Assembly (NCBI GenBank): GCA_031363055.1
Contig: JANLTP010000011.1
Coordinates: 1 to 46,562 of the forward strand
From: JANLTP01 sp031363055
GTDB lineage: Bacteria; Pseudomonadota; Gammaproteobacteria; Burkholderiales; Burkholderiaceae_E
Direction of reading: 5' to 3'
DNA: 46,562 bases
A program made the translations under genes and the position numbers. Positions 43,876 through 46,562 of this stretch are shown here, in pieces. Position 1 is the stretch's first letter. Every line of letters begins with the position of its first letter. Under the pieces are notes generated by a model. The model was not told where the DNA came from. It did not search any database and worked only from the letters and a program-made list of their open reading frames with translations.

Positions 43876-45147
43876 ATGCAATCGGACAGCGCCTCGAAGG
43901 GCCATATTCGCCTGACCTCTCATCCGAGTGCTGGCGGCGCCCGCGTGCGACCAATTCATTGGGGCGCAGACACGGCCGCCGAACGGGGTCCGGTGATTGG
44001 CACCACTACGGTCCGAGGCGATCGAAACGTCATCGGTACGCATTCAGGTTCTTACGGGATTTATCGAGCGTTGGCGGTCGCCGCCGGAGCACTGGATCGC
44101 AAACACCGCGCCGACCTGACCAACACCATGCCGACCGACATCATCGGCCCGTACCCGCAATGGTTTGACACTCAAAAAATCGTTTCGCTCGACCCGTTTG
44201 GCGCCACGGTCGCCGAGGTGTTCAAGGACGAGATCGCCAAGGGCATCGACATCCGGCCGACACTGGCTGTGACCAAAGCGCATATCGATGTACCTGAGGT
44301 TCACGCTGCCATTGCCGCCGGCCGCCTGATACCCGACGGTCGATTACTCAAGGCGAACGGCTCGGCGGTCGTCACCAAAGTGGCCGTGGAGCCGGTTTGG
44401 TACTTGCCCGGTGTCGCCAAACGTTTTGGCTGCAGCGAGGCTGATCTTCGGCGCATTCTCTTTGAAGAAACCGGTGGCATGTATCCGGAACTGGTGACCC
44501 GTTCGGACATGGAGGTGTTTTTGCCGCCGATCGGTGGCCAAACGCTCTATATCTTTGGTGACCCACAAGCGCTCGCCAATCCGGCGATTCCGTTGACGGC
44601 GCGGGTGCATGATGAATGTAACGGTTCCGATGTCTTTGGCTCGGATATCTGCACCTGCCGACCGTATCTGGCGCATGCCATTGAAGAATGCATTCGCTGC
44701 GCCCAGGATGCCGCCCAGGGCGGGCAATCGGGCGTTGGCCTGGTCGCGTACAGTCGCAAGGAAGGCCGGGCACTCGGTGAGGTGACCAAATTCCTCGTCT
44801 ATAACGCCCGCAAGCGCCAGGAAGGCGGCGACAGCGCCGATAAATATTTCTTGCGTACCGAATGTGTCGCCGGTGTTCAGGACATGCGTTTTCAGGAACT
44901 GATGCCCGATATTCTTCACTGGTTGGGCGTTCAGAAAATTCATCATCTGGTATCGATGAGCAACATGAAGTACGACGCCATCACCCGCGCTGGTATTGAG
45001 GTCGGTGCGCGCATGGCCATTCCCGATGAACTGATCCCTGATGATGCCAAAGTGGAGATGGACGCCAAGGTTGCGGCCGGTTATTTCTCCGAGACCAAGG
45101 CGCTCGATGCCGCACATCTGGCACAGCCGAAAGGACGCGGGCTTTGA
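43876..45147 (+). CDS. urc1: GTP cyclohydrolase II homologue of uracil catabolism (URC1)
   Basis: A 423-residue protein whose C-terminal half is GTP cyclohydrolase II-like. The zinc cysteines are Cys248, Cys259 and Cys261 in RVHDECNGSDVFGSDICTC, spaced as in RibA, and LVAYSRKEGRALG follows. The long N-terminal part (IGTTTVRGDRNVIGTHSGSYGIYRAL) is not in RibA and marks the Urc1 type. In yeast, URC1 is needed to use uracil as nitrogen source. The next gene is a DUF1688 (URC4) and the third a uracil phosphoribosyltransferase, the same trio as in the URC pathway. AAGGA stands nine bases before the ATG. Confidence 0.88.
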   Translation: MQSDSASKGHIRLTSHPSAGGARVRPIHWGADTAAERGPVIGTTTVRGDRNVIGTHSGSYGIYRALAVAAGALDRKHRADLTNTMPTDIIGPYPQWFDTQKIVSLDPFGATVAEVFKDEIAKGIDIRPTLAVTKAHIDVPEVHAAIAAGRLIPDGRLLKANGSAVVTKVAVEPVWYLPGVAKRFGCSEADLRRILFEETGGMYPELVTRSDMEVFLPPIGGQTLYIFGDPQALANPAIPLTARVHDECNGSDVFGSDICTCRPYLAHAIEECIRCAQDAAQGGQSGVGLVAYSRKEGRALGEVTKFLVYNARKRQEGGDSADKYFLRTECVAGVQDMRFQELMPDILHWLGVQKIHHLVSMSNMKYDAITRAGIEVGARMAIPDELIPDDAKVEMDAKVAAGYFSETKALDAAHLAQPKGRGL

Positions 45148-46439
45148 GTCTGCTACCTGCCAAGCCACTGCCGGATGAGGTTCGTTATCTGCTGACGACC
45201 GACGCGATACGCGAGCGCAGCGAGAACATCCTGAACGCGGTTGAAAGTGGTCAGTCAAACTATTTCACGGTTGATCGCGGACAACTTGAAGCCTGTGCTG
45301 ACGAGGTCATAAAAACAACGTTTCGACAATACCCGGATTTGCAGATTCCTTATCACAGCCGCTGGCGGCATTTTGAAGTGGCCGGTCTGGATCGATATTC
45401 AACTTTCAGAATGAACTTTGAAATCGGCTCGACCGCACGGCCTGCGCCAACGCCGCATGATCGGGCGCGCGCGGAAATCGACCTGGCAGTGGTCAGTGTC
45501 CTGCTCGACGCTGGCGCGGGTGCCGATTGGCGCTATAGCGAACCGGCGTTTCCGAATGCACCGCCGGTCAGGGGCGGCGCCCGTCAGACGCCTCTGCAAC
45601 GCTCGGAAGGACTCGGCGTCGCATCGTTTCATATGTTCATGTCGGGCGCTTTTTCATCGAATCCACGCAATCCCATGCAAGCCGACGCGCAAGGCCTGGC
45701 CGAACTCACCGAGTCGAGGTTGGCGCGCGGATTTCAAGTTCGCAAGGGCAATCCACTGGTCGGCGTCATTGGTCGGCTGGCATTGCTGCAACGCCTGGCC
45801 CGAGCGATGCAAGCGCAGCCCGAGTTATTCGGCCGTCATCCGAGGCCCGGCGGTCTGTTCGATACGCTGACGCAGAATGGCCAACGTCATGAGATCAAGG
45901 CCGAGGAAATTCTGAGCGTGATCTTGCAGGCATTCGCCAGTATCTGGCCTGCGGAAAATCAGTTCATGGGCCATGCGGTCGGCGACTGTTGGCCGCATCG
46001 CCTGGCGGGCGGAACGGGCCCCTGCGCCGGTTGGGTACCAATCCACAAACTGTCGCAATGGCTGACCTATTCGCTGCTCGAACCCTTCGAGCGCGCCGGC
46101 ATCACGGTCACCGATCTTGATGCGCTGACGGCGCTGGCCGAATACCGTAACGGCGGCCTGTTGATCGATATGAACGTCATCAACTGGGGCGATCCGACCG
46201 CCGCCGATGCTGAATACATTCCGGCCGACGAAGCCGTCATCGAATGGCGCGCCTTGACCCTGGCGCTCATGACACCGCTGGCGCAATTGATCCGCGCGAA
46301 GCTCAATCGCGACGCAGCCTCGCTGCCGCTGGCGAAGATTCTCGAGGGCGGCACCTGGGCTGCTGGTCGCGCGATCGCGCAGCAGCGCCGTGGCGGTCTA
46401 CCACCGATCACGATCGCCTCTGACGGTACCGTTTTTTAG
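45144..46439 (+). CDS. urc4: DUF1688 protein of uracil catabolism (URC4)
   Basis: A 431-residue DUF1688 protein, the Urc4 family, essential for the yeast URC route but of undetermined reaction. Motifs typical of it: IPYHSRWRHFEVAGLDR, VSVLLDAGAGADWRYSE, SEGLGVASFHMF, VGDCWPHRLAGGTG and NGGLLIDMNVI. The start is a TTG overlapping the URC1 stop by four bases, with AAAGGA upstream, so translation is coupled. No membrane segment is present. Confidence 0.9.
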   Translation: MSLLPAKPLPDEVRYLLTTDAIRERSENILNAVESGQSNYFTVDRGQLEACADEVIKTTFRQYPDLQIPYHSRWRHFEVAGLDRYSTFRMNFEIGSTARPAPTPHDRARAEIDLAVVSVLLDAGAGADWRYSEPAFPNAPPVRGGARQTPLQRSEGLGVASFHMFMSGAFSSNPRNPMQADAQGLAELTESRLARGFQVRKGNPLVGVIGRLALLQRLARAMQAQPELFGRHPRPGGLFDTLTQNGQRHEIKAEEILSVILQAFASIWPAENQFMGHAVGDCWPHRLAGGTGPCAGWVPIHKLSQWLTYSLLEPFERAGITVTDLDALTALAEYRNGGLLIDMNVINWGDPTAADAEYIPADEAVIEWRALTLALMTPLAQLIRAKLNRDAASLPLAKILEGGTWAAGRAIAQQRRGGLPPITIASDGTVF

Positions 46440-46459
46440 AAGCCGATCGGATTGAAATC

Positions 46460-46562
46460 ATGAACGACACCCTGAGTCAGCCCTTCCCCAACGTCAATGT
46501 CGTGATGCATCCGCTGGTGCAACACAAACTGACCTTGATGCGCAAACGCGAAACCAGCACCA
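46460..46562 (+). CDS. upp: Uracil phosphoribosyltransferase, 5' part only (URC6/upp)
   Basis: The first 34 residues (MNDTLSQPFPNVNVVMHPLVQHKL, then TLMRKRETST) are those of a uracil phosphoribosyltransferase, which makes UMP from uracil and PRPP. The rest lies beyond the window. It starts 20 bases after URC4 and completes the URC1-URC4-URC6 trio; the URC route needs UPRT because uridine nucleotide is thought to be its true substrate. Confidence 0.82.
   Translation, partial: MNDTLSQPFPNVNVVMHPLVQHKLTLMRKRETST

Overview
The window looks like chromosomal DNA of a GC-rich proteobacterium, most likely a betaproteobacterium of Burkholderiales type. The basis is gene order: hrcA-hemH with nadK-recN divergent from hrcA, and grpE-dnaK-dnaJ close by. 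No rRNA, tRNA, CRISPR array, phage genes or transposase was seen. The taxonomic call is an inference from synteny and gene style, not from a marker-gene comparison.

Layout. 1-7.3 kb holds a metabolic set on the minus strand: an M81 peptidase cut by the left edge, a MetE-like methyltransferase, a small periplasmic protein, hemL, then a plus-strand threonine dehydratase, a DUF6920-type membrane-anchored protein and a Tat-exported Acg-type flavoprotein. 7.5-20.3 kb is a stress/energy island: a decayed DsbA-like gene, a P-type ATPase fused to a PAP2 phosphatase, a second (Ca2+-type) P-type ATPase, acetate kinase, phosphoketolase, a truncated histidine phosphatase, a small unknown protein and an RNB-domain ribonuclease. 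Xfp makes acetyl phosphate from sugar phosphates and AckA turns it into ATP, so the pair gives ATP without respiration beside two ATP-driven ion pumps. 20.3-23.3 kb is an AraC regulator divergent from a nitrilase/flavoprotein operon.

23.3-32.2 kb is a glycerol locus: a DeoR-type regulator divergent from an ABC importer operon (two ATPases, two permeases, a small membrane protein, a binding protein) and glpD. It lies between two copies, in the same orientation, of a 108-bp palindromic repeat. Stem-loops lie on both sides of the binding-protein gene. The two ATPases appear to form one canonical and one degenerate ATP site. No glycerol kinase or facilitator is in the window.

32.3-43.8 kb is largely housekeeping: a dienelactone-hydrolase-family protein, a small unknown, dnaJ, dnaK, grpE (with sigma-32-like promoters ahead of grpE and dnaK), a Kbp/LysM protein, hemH, hrcA, nadK, recN and a GIY-YIG-like protein. 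Short tandem duplications sit in several intergenic gaps here. 43.9 kb to the right edge holds URC1-URC4-UPRT, the gene set of the URC uracil-catabolism pathway; the last gene is cut by the window end.

No gap longer than about 300 bases lacks a gene or gene remnant. The signals I consider most worth following are the 108-bp structured repeat, the ATPase-PAP2 fusion with its eroding neighbours, the asymmetric GlpS/GlpT pair and the URC operon.
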